From Ruminococcus sp. (GTDB lineage Bacteria > Bacillota > Clostridia > Oscillospirales > Ruminococcaceae): a DNA stretch of 51,141 nt. Positions 22,253-30,296 of the stretch are shown here, in pieces; positions within the stretch are counted from its first letter, which is position 1, and each line of letters opens with the position of its first letter. The notes below the pieces were generated by a model that worked only from the letters and a program-made list of their open reading frames with translations, was not told the DNA's origin and searched no databases. Made by a program: the position numbers and the translations under genes. The stretch lies in assembly GCA_017397925.1 (NCBI GenBank), contig JAFQHO010000080.1:1-51141 (forward strand), given 5' to 3'.

Positions 22253-24874
22253 TTATTTTTCGTTGTGCTTGATAAGACCAAGCGCCTTTGAAACTTCCAT
22301 AATAACTGTTGGGATAAGGAAAAGTCCCACGCAGATAAGATACTGAACAGCTGAAAGCTGTACAAGTCCGAAAATTGTACGGAGGGGAGTGAAAAGCACA
22401 ATAGCAACAAGAGCAACTGATGCCAGTACAGCCTTGTTCAAAGTCTTGTTTGTGAAAATTCCTGTCTTGAAAAGTGAACGGTCACTTCTCATATTAAAGG
22501 ACTGGATAACCTGTGACATAGCAAGAACGAAGAATGTCATTGTCTGACCGATTTTTAATGTTTCTTCTGTGCCGTTGTAACCGATTTTAAATGCAACAAG
22601 TGACAGTATACCGAACATAAAGCCCTGTAAAATTATACGCACACCAAAACCGTTTGCGAAAAGTCCTTCATTCTTAGGCTTTGGCTTGCGTGTCATAATA
22701 TCCTTGTCAACGCCCTCCATACCAAGGGCAATTGCAGGAAGTGAGTCTGTTACGAGGTTAATCATAAGAAGCTGCATTGAAAGCAGAGGTGTCTTGTGCC
22801 AGAGAAGCATTGCGAAGAATACCAGGATAACCTCACCGATATTTGTACCCAGGAGGAAACCTACAACCTTCTTGATGTTAGCGTAAATTCCGCGTCCTTC
22901 TCTTACAGCGTCAACGATTGTAGCAAAGTTATCATCTGTAAGTGTCATATCAGAAGCACCCTTTGCAACGTCTGTACCTGTGATACCCATAGCACAGCCG
23001 ATATCAGCAGCTTTAAGTGCAGGAGCGTCATTAACACCGTCACCTGTCATTGATACAACCTGATCTTTTTTCTGCCAAGCCTTAACAATACGAATTTTAT
23101 TTTCAGGTGAAACTCGTGCATATACGCTGATTGATTCAACCTGATTATCAAGTTCTTCCTCAGACATAGCGTCAAGCTCTGCACCTGTAATAGCTCTGTC
23201 ACCCTCAACGAGAATGCCTAAATCCTTAGCAATAGCGGCAGCTGTTATAACGTGGTCGCCTGTAATCATAACGGGACGGATACCGGCCTGGCGGCAAACT
23301 GCAACGGCATCTCTTGCCTCAGGACGGGGAGGATCTATCATACCAACAAGACCTGCAAGTGTAAGTCCGTTTTCGATTTCCTCAGAGGTGAGTTCAGCAG
23401 GAATTGTATCAATTTCCTTGTAGCCAATAGCAAGAACTCGGAGAGCGTCAGCGCTCATTTTCTCGGTGATTTCCTTAGCCTTTGCGATATTTCCGCCTGT
23501 GCAGCGTTCAGCCATCATATCAAAAGCACCCTTTACGATAACAATATTCTTGTCACCGAACTTATTGATAGATGTCATAAGCTTTCTGTCGGAATCGAAA
23601 GGAATTTCTCCTACACGGTTGTGCTGTGCATTGATTTCGTCCTTGGGCATACCATTTTTGTGAGCCGCAAGAACAATAGCTGTTTCTGTAGGGTCACCGA
23701 TATGCTGTTCTTCGCCGTTTTCAAAGGATACGCTGCCGTCACAGCAGAGAGCGCCAATCATAAGGAGCTTTTTAATATCCTCGGGACAATTTTCATCAAC
23801 GAGAACAACATCGTCTGCGTTGTCAATATAAGCCTTGACAACTGTCATTTTGTTCTGTGTGAGAGTACCTGTCTTATCGGAACAGATAACAGAAGCGCTT
23901 CCGAGAGTTTCAACAGCGGGAAGTCGTCTGATAAGAGCGTTTTTCTTAACCATACGCTGAACGCCGATAGAGAGAACAATTGTAACAATTGCAGGAAGTC
24001 CCTCAGGGATAGCTGATACCGCAAGAGAAATAGCTGTCATGAAGATTTCAAGAGCAGGAATACCGTTGAGCATACCTACAATGAAGATGATAGCACAAGC
24101 TGCAAGAGCCATAATACCGAGATATTTACCGAGCTGTGCAAGCTTCTGCTGGAGAGGTGTCTGAGAATCACCCTCGTTATCAAGAAGATTTGCAATTTTA
24201 CCCATTTCGGTATTCATTCCTGTAGCTGTTACAACAGCTGTAGCAGTACCATATGTAACGGAACAGCCTGAGAATACCATATTTGTTCTGTCACCGATAG
24301 GAGCCTTTTCCTCAACGGGAGCAGCTGCGTCCTTTTCACTGGGTACGGACTCACCTGTAAGGGCGGATTCCTCGGATTTAAGGCTTACGCTGTGGATAAG
24401 ACGTGAATCGGCAGGTACGAAATCGCCTGCTTCAAGGTGAATGATATCACCGGGAACCAGCTCAGCCGCGTCAATAACCTTTTCTGCGCCGTTTCTCATA
24501 ACACGGGCATGGGGTGCGGACATATTCTTCAGCGCGTCCAGAGCCTTTTCCGCCTTGCTCTCCTGGAAAACGCCCATAATAGCGTTGAGAACAACAATAA
24601 GCAGAATAAGTACAGGCTCAAAGAATTCCTTTGGATTGCCCTCAATAATAGCAACAACGAATGAGATTACTGCCGCAATAAGCAGGATAATAATCATTAC
24701 ATCCTTGAACTGCTCCAGAAAGCGCTGTAAAGTAGTTTTCTTTTTCTTTTCACGGAGCTTATTTTCACCGTATTTTTCACGGTTAGCTGTAACCTCCGCA
24801 TCGGATAACCCCTGTTCGATACTCACGTTGTATTCTTTGAGTATCTCCTCATTTGATTTGCTGTGTGCTGACAT
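22253..24874 (-). CDS. Calcium-type cation-transporting P-type ATPase
   Basis: An 873-residue P2-type ATPase, probably exporting Ca2+. N-terminal cation-ATPase domain, actuator with LTGESVPSEK, membrane motif SAIPEGLPAIV (the PEGL of Ca pumps), phosphorylation site SDKTGTLTQNKM, MITGDHVITAAAIAK and the hinge MTGDGVNDAPALKAADIG. The C-terminus contains NLVTDSLPAIALGME. Length and motifs match the PMCA/PacL-like Ca ATPases. GGAGG precedes the ATG, and a consensus promoter lies 70 bases upstream. Single-gene unit. Confidence 0.95.
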   Translation of the reverse strand: MSAHSKSNEEILKEYNVSIEQGLSDAEVTANREKYGENKLREKKKKTTLQRFLEQFKDVMIIILLIAAVISFVVAIIEGNPKEFFEPVLILLIVVLNAIMGVFQESKAEKALDALKNMSAPHARVMRNGAEKVIDAAELVPGDIIHLEAGDFVPADSRLIHSVSLKSEESALTGESVPSEKDAAAPVEEKAPIGDRTNMVFSGCSVTYGTATAVVTATGMNTEMGKIANLLDNEGDSQTPLQQKLAQLGKYLGIMALAACAIIFIVGMLNGIPALEIFMTAISLAVSAIPEGLPAIVTIVLSIGVQRMVKKNALIRRLPAVETLGSASVICSDKTGTLTQNKMTVVKAYIDNADDVVLVDENCPEDIKKLLMIGALCCDGSVSFENGEEQHIGDPTETAIVLAAHKNGMPKDEINAQHNRVGEIPFDSDRKLMTSINKFGDKNIVIVKGAFDMMAERCTGGNIAKAKEITEKMSADALRVLAIGYKEIDTIPAELTSEEIENGLTLAGLVGMIDPPRPEARDAVAVCRQAGIRPVMITGDHVITAAAIAKDLGILVEGDRAITGAELDAMSEEELDNQVESISVYARVSPENKIRIVKAWQKKDQVVSMTGDGVNDAPALKAADIGCAMGITGTDVAKGASDMTLTDDNFATIVDAVREGRGIYANIKKVVGFLLGTNIGEVILVFFAMLLWHKTPLLSMQLLMINLVTDSLPAIALGMEGVDKDIMTRKPKPKNEGLFANGFGVRIILQGFMFGILSLVAFKIGYNGTEETLKIGQTMTFFVLAMSQVIQSFNMRSDRSLFKTGIFTNKTLNKAVLASVALVAIVLFTPLRTIFGLVQLSAVQYLICVGLFLIPTVIMEVSKALGLIKHNEK

Positions 24875-24941
24875 AATTTTAATTTACCTCCTCATATCAT
24901 GTGTTATGTTGCACTAACATTTTAACAATGTTTACCATACA

Positions 24942-24970
24942 ATTATAATATGTTTTGTAAAAAATGTCAA
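24942..24970 (-). promoter_or_regulatory. Promoter of the P-type ATPase gene
   Basis: TTGACA (24965-24970), 17-bp spacer, TATAAT (24942-24947) on the minus strand. The dyad AACATT/AATGTT (24916-24932) lies just downstream of the start point. Confidence 0.75.
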
Positions 24971-25092
24971 TGGGGTAAACACGGTTTCGGGAGTTTTAAC
25001 AAATAGCGGTTTATCGCGGTAAATTAATTGGTAAAGATAATAATTTCAGCTGCAAATTCTATCATAAAATAATCACAAACCTTATTTTGCGA

Positions 25093-25998
25093 TTAAAAAT
25101 CAATAAATTCAACAGTAATCCTGAAATCTCCCGAATTATCAAACTCCGCAAAAACATCGGCAAAAAGCTTTTCTGCAAGACATTTCACCACATAAAGCCC
25201 AAGTCCCGAACCGTTTTTGTTCCTCGATGAGGGCTTGTAAAAGGGCTCAAATACGCGGTTTATGTCTATTTCTGTACCGTTTTCGGTATCATTGAAAGCA
25301 GAAAGGATAATTTTTCCGTTATCTTCTGAAAGGGAAATCCCCAGGTGAGTGAATGTGTATTTTTCGGCGTTAGACAGCAAATTTTCAACAATTCTCATTA
25401 TATATCGGCGGTTGCTGTTGATAACTATGCCGTCGGCAATATGAAAATCGGGGGAAATATTCCTCTCCTGCATCCAGTTGTACTGCTCCATAACAAGGTC
25501 GGAAATAAGATTGCTGAGATTTACGCTTTCCACGGTCATTTCCTCGTGACCGTTTTTAATTTTCGACAATTCAAAAAATTCGTCGGAAAGTTCTTTCAGG
25601 TATGTATTCTTTTGCAAGGCAATTTCAAGGTATTCCGCATTTTTCCCCGTTAATCCGCCGCTTTTTTCAATCATTTGCAGATACCCCAGAGAGGCGGTCA
25701 AAGGGGTGCGGAAATCGTGGGATATCCCCGATATTACGTTGTTCAGCTGCTCCTTGCTCCGTTTGTATTCCACATCAAGAGAACGCTGAATATCCGTATG
25801 CTCGTTGAGCTTTACAGCAAGGGCAACAATATCCTTGTCGAAAAAGTCAACCTTAATGGGACTGCTGTAATTTATATTTTTCCGCTGTTCCACCTGCCTG
25901 CCAAAGCATCTGATCTGCCTTTTCAAGGAGATATACTTCACAGCTAGCACAACAGAAAACACAAGAAGGCAAACTAATATTATTTTTGTGAAATCCAT
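25093..25998 (-). CDS. Sensor histidine kinase
   Basis: One N-terminal membrane helix, almost no extracellular part, then dimerisation helix VISGISHDFRTPLTASLGYL with the phosphoacceptor His, and HATPase_c (VENLLSNAEKYT, then KNGSGLGLYVVK). The layout resembles intramembrane-sensing kinases, which rely on an ABC transporter as the sensor. It is last in the module RR - ATPase - permease - kinase, but has its own promoter in the 232-bp gap before it (26061-26089). Confidence 0.93.
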   Translation of the reverse strand: MDFTKIILVCLLVFSVVLAVKYISLKRQIRCFGRQVEQRKNINYSSPIKVDFFDKDIVALAVKLNEHTDIQRSLDVEYKRSKEQLNNVISGISHDFRTPLTASLGYLQMIEKSGGLTGKNAEYLEIALQKNTYLKELSDEFFELSKIKNGHEEMTVESVNLSNLISDLVMEQYNWMQERNISPDFHIADGIVINSNRRYIMRIVENLLSNAEKYTFTHLGISLSEDNGKIILSAFNDTENGTEIDINRVFEPFYKPSSRNKNGSGLGLYVVKCLAEKLFADVFAEFDNSGDFRITVEFIDF

Positions 25999-26060
25999 AA
26001 TTCAGCTCCTTTTTCATCGGTTGATTATGTATTATATGGGTTGAATTTGTATCTACTTAT

Positions 26061-26150
26061 ATTGTACATCACAGTTCTACGTTTGTCAATAGGTTTTTGA
26101 ATATTTTTCGCAAGTTTGTATGATCGCACAAAAACATAGCGGCGCTTTTG
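26061..26150. repeat. Promoter-carrying repeat, copy 1
   Basis: On the minus strand: TTGACA (26084-26089), 17-bp spacer, TACAAT (26061-26066), aimed at the kinase gene. The downstream side (26025-26095) matches 32295-32380 and the upstream side (26082-26147) matches 47734-47798. A GGGCGAGCAATGCTCGCCC palindrome lies at 26180-26198. Confidence 0.65.
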
Positions 26151-26230
26151 TAGAGTTTTAACAATAGATAAAATTTAGGGCGAGCAATGCTCGCCCCTAC
26201 AATTGGCTATTTTACGTTGTTAATTTCTGA

Positions 26231-26968
26231 TTATTTGAAATTCTTTTTCTTGTAACTTGCATATGTAAGTGCATACAATACGGCAAAGCATACAACAAAG
26301 CCGCCTATAACCTTTACAATAAAATCCGTTTCATATTCAGGTTTTACAAATTCCATTATCTGAGTTTGCGGGATATAGCTTAAAATATCGGTTACCCATT
26401 TATACTTGTCTGAAAGTTCTGATAATAACATATACACAAAGGTAGGAAGCATACCTAAAGTATAAACAAGAATAGGTCCACCCAGACTATGTCTTATAAG
26501 CATAGATATAAAAATAGTAAAACAAGTGAAATTCAGAATAATTACAACTCCAAGAATTACTGTCAGCCACAATTGTTTCAAATCGCCAATGGGATAACAA
26601 TTTCCGGCTATGGCAAAGGTGATTATAGCCGGTATAATCAGCACCACTGTTGATATACAACTGTATACAATAAGCTTACTTAAGATAATATGGTGTGTAT
26701 TTGCCCCGTCCATAATTTCATAATAGTAAATTCTGTTCTGATACATATTTGAAATCATAGACGACAGCATAATTCCAACAAGTTCTGTCATTACAAGTCC
26801 GCCTATCTCGGCATATATAAGCAGTATGCTGTGCAGATTTATTTCCTCCATATCAGCCGTTGCAGTAAAAGGAAGTACAAGCGGAAAAAGTCCCACAAGA
26901 ATTAATATCTTAAGAAATATTCCCGAATGTGAAACTCTGTAAAATTCAGCCTTAATCAGTTTATTCAT
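26231..26968 (-). CDS. ABC-2-type transporter permease
   Basis: About 245 residues, six helices, beginning NKLIKAEFYRVSHSGIFLKI like ABC-2 or lantibiotic-immunity permeases. Helices at about 15-35, 50-75, 100-125, 135-160, 165-190 and 220-240. Start taken at ATG 26968 after AGGTAGG; it then overlaps the ATPase gene by eight bases, so the two are translationally coupled. Transport substrate unknown; the setting suggests peptide-antibiotic defence. Confidence 0.88.
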   Translation of the reverse strand: MNKLIKAEFYRVSHSGIFLKILILVGLFPLVLPFTATADMEEINLHSILLIYAEIGGLVMTELVGIMLSSMISNMYQNRIYYYEIMDGANTHHIILSKLIVYSCISTVVLIIPAIITFAIAGNCYPIGDLKQLWLTVILGVVIILNFTCFTIFISMLIRHSLGGPILVYTLGMLPTFVYMLLSELSDKYKWVTDILSYIPQTQIMEFVKPEYETDFIVKVIGGFVVCFAVLYALTYASYKKKNFK

Positions 26969-27869
26969 TTTCAGCACCTACCTTTGATAAATAGAATTCT
27001 TCAAGGCTTTCGCCCTCGCTTATGAATTTAGTGAGGATAAGTCCGTTGTCCGTAATCGTTTTCGACACTTTTTCAACATTATCAAGGAAGTCAAAAAGGC
27101 GGATTTCATCACCGTGAATGACCTTGTACTGCTTTGTACCCAGTTTATCTTCAATAACTGCGGCTGTACGGTTAATATCGTTTGTGCGGATTGCATAGTA
27201 GCTGCGGCATTTCGTCATAAGCTCCTCTCTGCTGAGATTTTCAAGCTGCTTGCCGTGGTTGATTATTGAAAAATCGGTGCAGAGTTCTGACAATTCCGAA
27301 AGAATATGGCTTGAAATGATGATTGTGACGTTTTTCTCCTCTGAAAGCTTTTTCAGCATTAATCGGATTTCCACAATACCCTCTGGGTCAAGGCCATTTA
27401 CAGGCTCGTCAAGCACCATAATTTCAGGCTCTGTGAGAAGCGCCATAGCAATTCCAAGTCTTTGCGTCATACCAAGTGAGAATTTGCCTACAGCTTTCTT
27501 GCCGACATTTCCAAGTCCGACAAAGTTAAGCATTTCGTCGATTTTCTTTTTGTCTGCAACTCCCTTGACATAGCGGACATACTCCATATTCTGCCTTGCA
27601 TTCATACTTTTGTCAATGATTGGTGCTTCAAGCATAAATGCCATTCTCTTTCTGCTCAGGTCAAGATTGTCATTTTTGCCGAAAAATCCAATTTCTCCGC
27701 TTGTGGGAGAGGCAAGACCTGCTATCATCTTCATAATTGTTGTCTTACCTGCACCATTTGGACCAATCAGACCACAGATATGACCTTTTTCCACGTTAAG
27801 GCTGAAATTGTCAACTACGGTTGCTTTGCCGTATTTTTTGCTTATATTTTTCAGCTCTAATACGTTCAT
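26961..27869 (-). CDS. ABC transporter ATP-binding protein (BcrA/lantibiotic-immunity type)
   Basis: Walker A GPNGAGKTTIMK, signature SLGMTQRLGIAMAL, Walker B IMVLDEPVNGLDPEG, His switch ISSHI. The roughly 85-residue C-terminal extension and the LEAPIIDKSMNARQNMEYV segment are typical of bacitracin/lantibiotic immunity ATPases. Start at ATG 27869 after AGGGTGG, not the GTG at 27878. Its partner is the permease at 26231-26968. Confidence 0.93.
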   Translation of the reverse strand: MNVLELKNISKKYGKATVVDNFSLNVEKGHICGLIGPNGAGKTTIMKMIAGLASPTSGEIGFFGKNDNLDLSRKRMAFMLEAPIIDKSMNARQNMEYVRYVKGVADKKKIDEMLNFVGLGNVGKKAVGKFSLGMTQRLGIAMALLTEPEIMVLDEPVNGLDPEGIVEIRLMLKKLSEEKNVTIIISSHILSELSELCTDFSIINHGKQLENLSREELMTKCRSYYAIRTNDINRTAAVIEDKLGTKQYKVIHGDEIRLFDFLDNVEKVSKTITDNGLILTKFISEGESLEEFYLSKVGAENE

Positions 27870-27966
27870 TTTTACCACCCTTTCTGTATGTGTGTTTTGT
27901 TTACAATTATATTATAAATCTCCCGAGTAAAGAAATGGTAAAGGGAAAGGTTAAGAAATGGTAAAG

Positions 27967-28653
27967 TTAATCAGACAATTTATATCCCATTCCCCACACA
28001 GTTTCAATATATTCCTGTGTGTCGTCAAGCTTTTTTATCTTGCTTCGGATATTGCTCATATGCACCTTTATTGTGGTATCTTCCTTGAAATATGGCTCAT
28101 TCCACACGCTTTCAAAGAGATTTGACTTTGAAAACAGCTTTTTTGGGTTAAGAAGCATAAGCTCCAGAATAGCGTATTCCTTGCCTGTCAGCACAAGGGA
28201 TTTACCGTCAACTGCCGCTGTACCGCTGTTTCTGTCAAGGGTTAATTTCTTGTATGTCAGGAGAGTTTTACCCTCTCCGCTGCTTTTTTGCTGTGAACGG
28301 CGTAATACAGCCTCTATGCGAACAAAAAGTTCGTCTAAATCAAAGGGTTTTGTTATGTAATCATCAGCTCCCATACGTATAGCGTCAATTTTCGACTGCA
28401 CCATACTTTTTGCAGATACTATGATTATAGGAATATCAGAAAATCCGCGGACTTTCTGCAATACCATATCACCGCTCTGAAAGGGCAGCATAAGGTCAAG
28501 TATTACAAGGTCAATAACAGACTCATCGCGTATGATACGCACAGCGTCAAGGCCGTTTTCCGCTGATATTGTGATATATCCGTTATCTGTAAGATAGTCC
28601 CGTATAAGGCGGTTTATTTCCTTATCGTCCTCAACTACAAGTATTTTTCTCAT
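27967..28653 (-). CDS. OmpR/PhoB-family response regulator
   Basis: Receiver domain with EDD near residue 8, Asp in LVILDLMLPF, Ser in IIVSAKS and Lys in YITKPFD. The winged helix has LTGKEYAILELMLLNP and TTIKVHMSNIRSKIKKLD. First gene of the leftward module; the ABC pair follows by about 100 bp. GGAGG precedes the ATG. Probably phosphorylated by the kinase at 25093-25998. Confidence 0.94.
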   Translation of the reverse strand: MRKILVVEDDKEINRLIRDYLTDNGYITISAENGLDAVRIIRDESVIDLVILDLMLPFQSGDMVLQKVRGFSDIPIIIVSAKSMVQSKIDAIRMGADDYITKPFDLDELFVRIEAVLRRSQQKSSGEGKTLLTYKKLTLDRNSGTAAVDGKSLVLTGKEYAILELMLLNPKKLFSKSNLFESVWNEPYFKEDTTIKVHMSNIRSKIKKLDDTQEYIETVWGMGYKLSD

Positions 28654-28681
28654 ATTTTCCTCCGAAAAAATTATTGATTAT

Positions 28682-28710
28682 ATTATATCATATAATTTTT
28701 TACAATTCAA
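28682..28710 (-). promoter_or_regulatory. Promoter of the second two-component module
   Basis: TTGAAT (28705-28710), 17-bp spacer, TATAAT (28682-28687) on the minus strand. A perfect dyad AACAGCAT-TT-ATGCTGTT (28751-28768) lies 25 bases before the divergent DUF3343 start and could be an operator or hairpin. Confidence 0.6.
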
Positions 28711-28792
28711 TAGCAATAGCTAAAAAATGAACTGCAGCATATTATAATACAACAGCATTTATGCTGTTATACTCTGACAAGGACTGATTTTT

Positions 28793-28996
28793 ATGAAATA
28801 TATATTGCAGATGCCCTCGTATACCTATGCACAGAAGGCTGTAAGGCTTCTCGTTGCATTTGGTTATAAATGCGAGCTGAAAAGACGTGAGGGCGAATGC
28901 GGCTATGACTTATTCACCGAGAGAAATCCCGATATACCGCGACTTCTCAACAAGCATAAAATCCCTTATAAGCTGCGTGAGGAGGGATATCCTTGA
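28793..28996 (+). CDS. DUF3343 protein (putative Se/S carrier-like)
   Basis: A 67-residue protein of the DUF3343 family (PF11823), proposed as a sulphur or selenium carrier. MPSYTYAQKAVRLLVAFGYKCELKRREGECGYDLF shows the helix-strand pattern, and Cys in EGECGY is the candidate carrier residue. AAGGA precedes the ATG. Its TGA stop overlaps the TTG start of the cysteine desulfurase (TTGA), with GGAGG inside its last codons: tight coupling that supports a donor-carrier relation. Confidence 0.88.
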   Translation: MKYILQMPSYTYAQKAVRLLVAFGYKCELKRREGECGYDLFTERNPDIPRLLNKHKIPYKLREEGYP

Positions 28997-30111
28997 TTGT
29001 AAATTTCGATAACGCCGCAACAACATTTCCAAAGCCTGTTGCTGTGAAAAAAGCTGTTGTATCGGCTATGGAGCAGCTTACAAGCCCTGGCAGAGGCGGT
29101 CATCCTCTGGGGATGAAAACCTCGGAAATGGTATACTCTGCCCGTGAAACTGCGGCGGATTTCTTCGGAGGCGAACCCGAAAACGTGGTTTTCGCCCTCA
29201 ATTGCACACATGCCCTAAATATGGCAATTCAGGGTATTATGAAAAACGGAGGTCATCTTATCATAAGCGGAATGGAGCATAACTCCGTTTCAAGACCTGC
29301 TGCAAAGCTTGCAAAATCGGGAAAAATAAAGCTTTCCGTGGCGGAGGTTTTCCCCGACGCAAAAAAAACTGTTGAAAGCTTCCGCAGACTTATCCGCAGT
29401 GATACAAAAGCCATTGTTTGCACTGCCGCAAGCAATGTGACGGGGCAGATTATGCCCTTGAAGGAAATCGGCAGGCTTTGCCAATCGCGTAATATAGCCT
29501 TTATTGTTGATGCCGCCCAGACATCGGGCATTATTGATGTAAATCTTTCACAAGGTATCAACATCATATGCACCGCAGGTCATAAAGGACTTTATGGCAT
29601 AACAGGTACTGGAATGCTCATCAGCGACGGTAAATTTAACATTGAGCCCATTATGCAGGGCGGTACGGGCAGCGGCTCCCAACGACTTGAACAGCCTGTA
29701 CTCCTTCCCGAAGCCCTTGAAAGCGGTACTGTGGGAACTGTAGGGATTATGTCCCTTAAAGCAGGTATGGAATTTATCCGAAAAATCGGGATAAATAATA
29801 TATTTACCCACGAGGACAAAATCTGCCGACGATTTATAAGGGAACTGGAAAAAAATCCCGGAATTACGGTTTATCGCTCTGAAAAGGCTGAATATGTGCC
29901 TATTGTATCATTCAATATTGAGGGTATCCCCTCCGAAAAAGCTGCTTCTGCCCTTGCTAAGGAGGGTTTCTGTCTCCGTGCAGGCTATCATTGTGCCGCC
30001 CTTGCTCATCAGTCACTCGGCACTGAAAACGGCTCTGTGCGATTTTCTCCCTCTATATTCAGCAAGGAGGAAGATGCGGTAAGGCTTGCACGGCTTATAA
30101 ATACTCTTTAG
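28993..30111 (+). CDS. Aminotransferase class V / cysteine desulfurase-like protein
   Basis: A PLP enzyme that would take sulphur (or selenium) from cysteine. N-terminal NFDNAATTFPKP, the pyridine-binding region VDAAQTSG, PLP lysine in CTAGHKGLYG, active-site Cys in RAGYHCAALAH and C-terminal GSVRFSPSIF. 372 residues is the usual size for the CsdB-like subgroup. Start is the TTG at 28993, six bases after GGAGG; no ATG fits. Paired with DUF3343 it may feed a carrier for selenium or thio-modification; no selD or selA is in the window. Confidence 0.92.
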   Translation: MIVNFDNAATTFPKPVAVKKAVVSAMEQLTSPGRGGHPLGMKTSEMVYSARETAADFFGGEPENVVFALNCTHALNMAIQGIMKNGGHLIISGMEHNSVSRPAAKLAKSGKIKLSVAEVFPDAKKTVESFRRLIRSDTKAIVCTAASNVTGQIMPLKEIGRLCQSRNIAFIVDAAQTSGIIDVNLSQGINIICTAGHKGLYGITGTGMLISDGKFNIEPIMQGGTGSGSQRLEQPVLLPEALESGTVGTVGIMSLKAGMEFIRKIGINNIFTHEDKICRRFIRELEKNPGITVYRSEKAEYVPIVSFNIEGIPSEKAASALAKEGFCLRAGYHCAALAHQSLGTENGSVRFSPSIFSKEEDAVRLARLINTL

Positions 30112-30130
30112 TTGTATGATTTTCTGAAAT

Positions 30131-30161
30131 AACGGGCGGAGGGCTTCTTCCGCCTTTTTTA
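30131..30161 (+). terminator. Terminator of the desulfurase operon
   Basis: GGCGGA/TCCGCC stem followed by TTTTTT about 20 bases after the stop. Confidence 0.8.
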
Positions 30162-30215
30162 TTCGGGAATATTTGTATATATTGCTGTTTTCTTGTAGTT
30201 TTTTGCAGTTTTTTC

Positions 30216-30244
30216 TTGCATTTTCTGGAATAATATGATATAAT
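30216..30244 (+). promoter_or_regulatory. Promoter of the LRR-dockerin gene
   Basis: TTGCAT (30216-30221), 17-bp spacer, TATAAT (30239-30244). Confidence 0.7.
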
Positions 30245-30296
30245 ATACTCGTGGTTTATTATGGTAAATCGCAAAAATGATATGGAGGAATTAAAA

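Noticed and set aside
23252-24016. 254-codon + strand frame
   Set aside because: Entirely antisense to the P-type ATPase, whose motifs are unambiguous.
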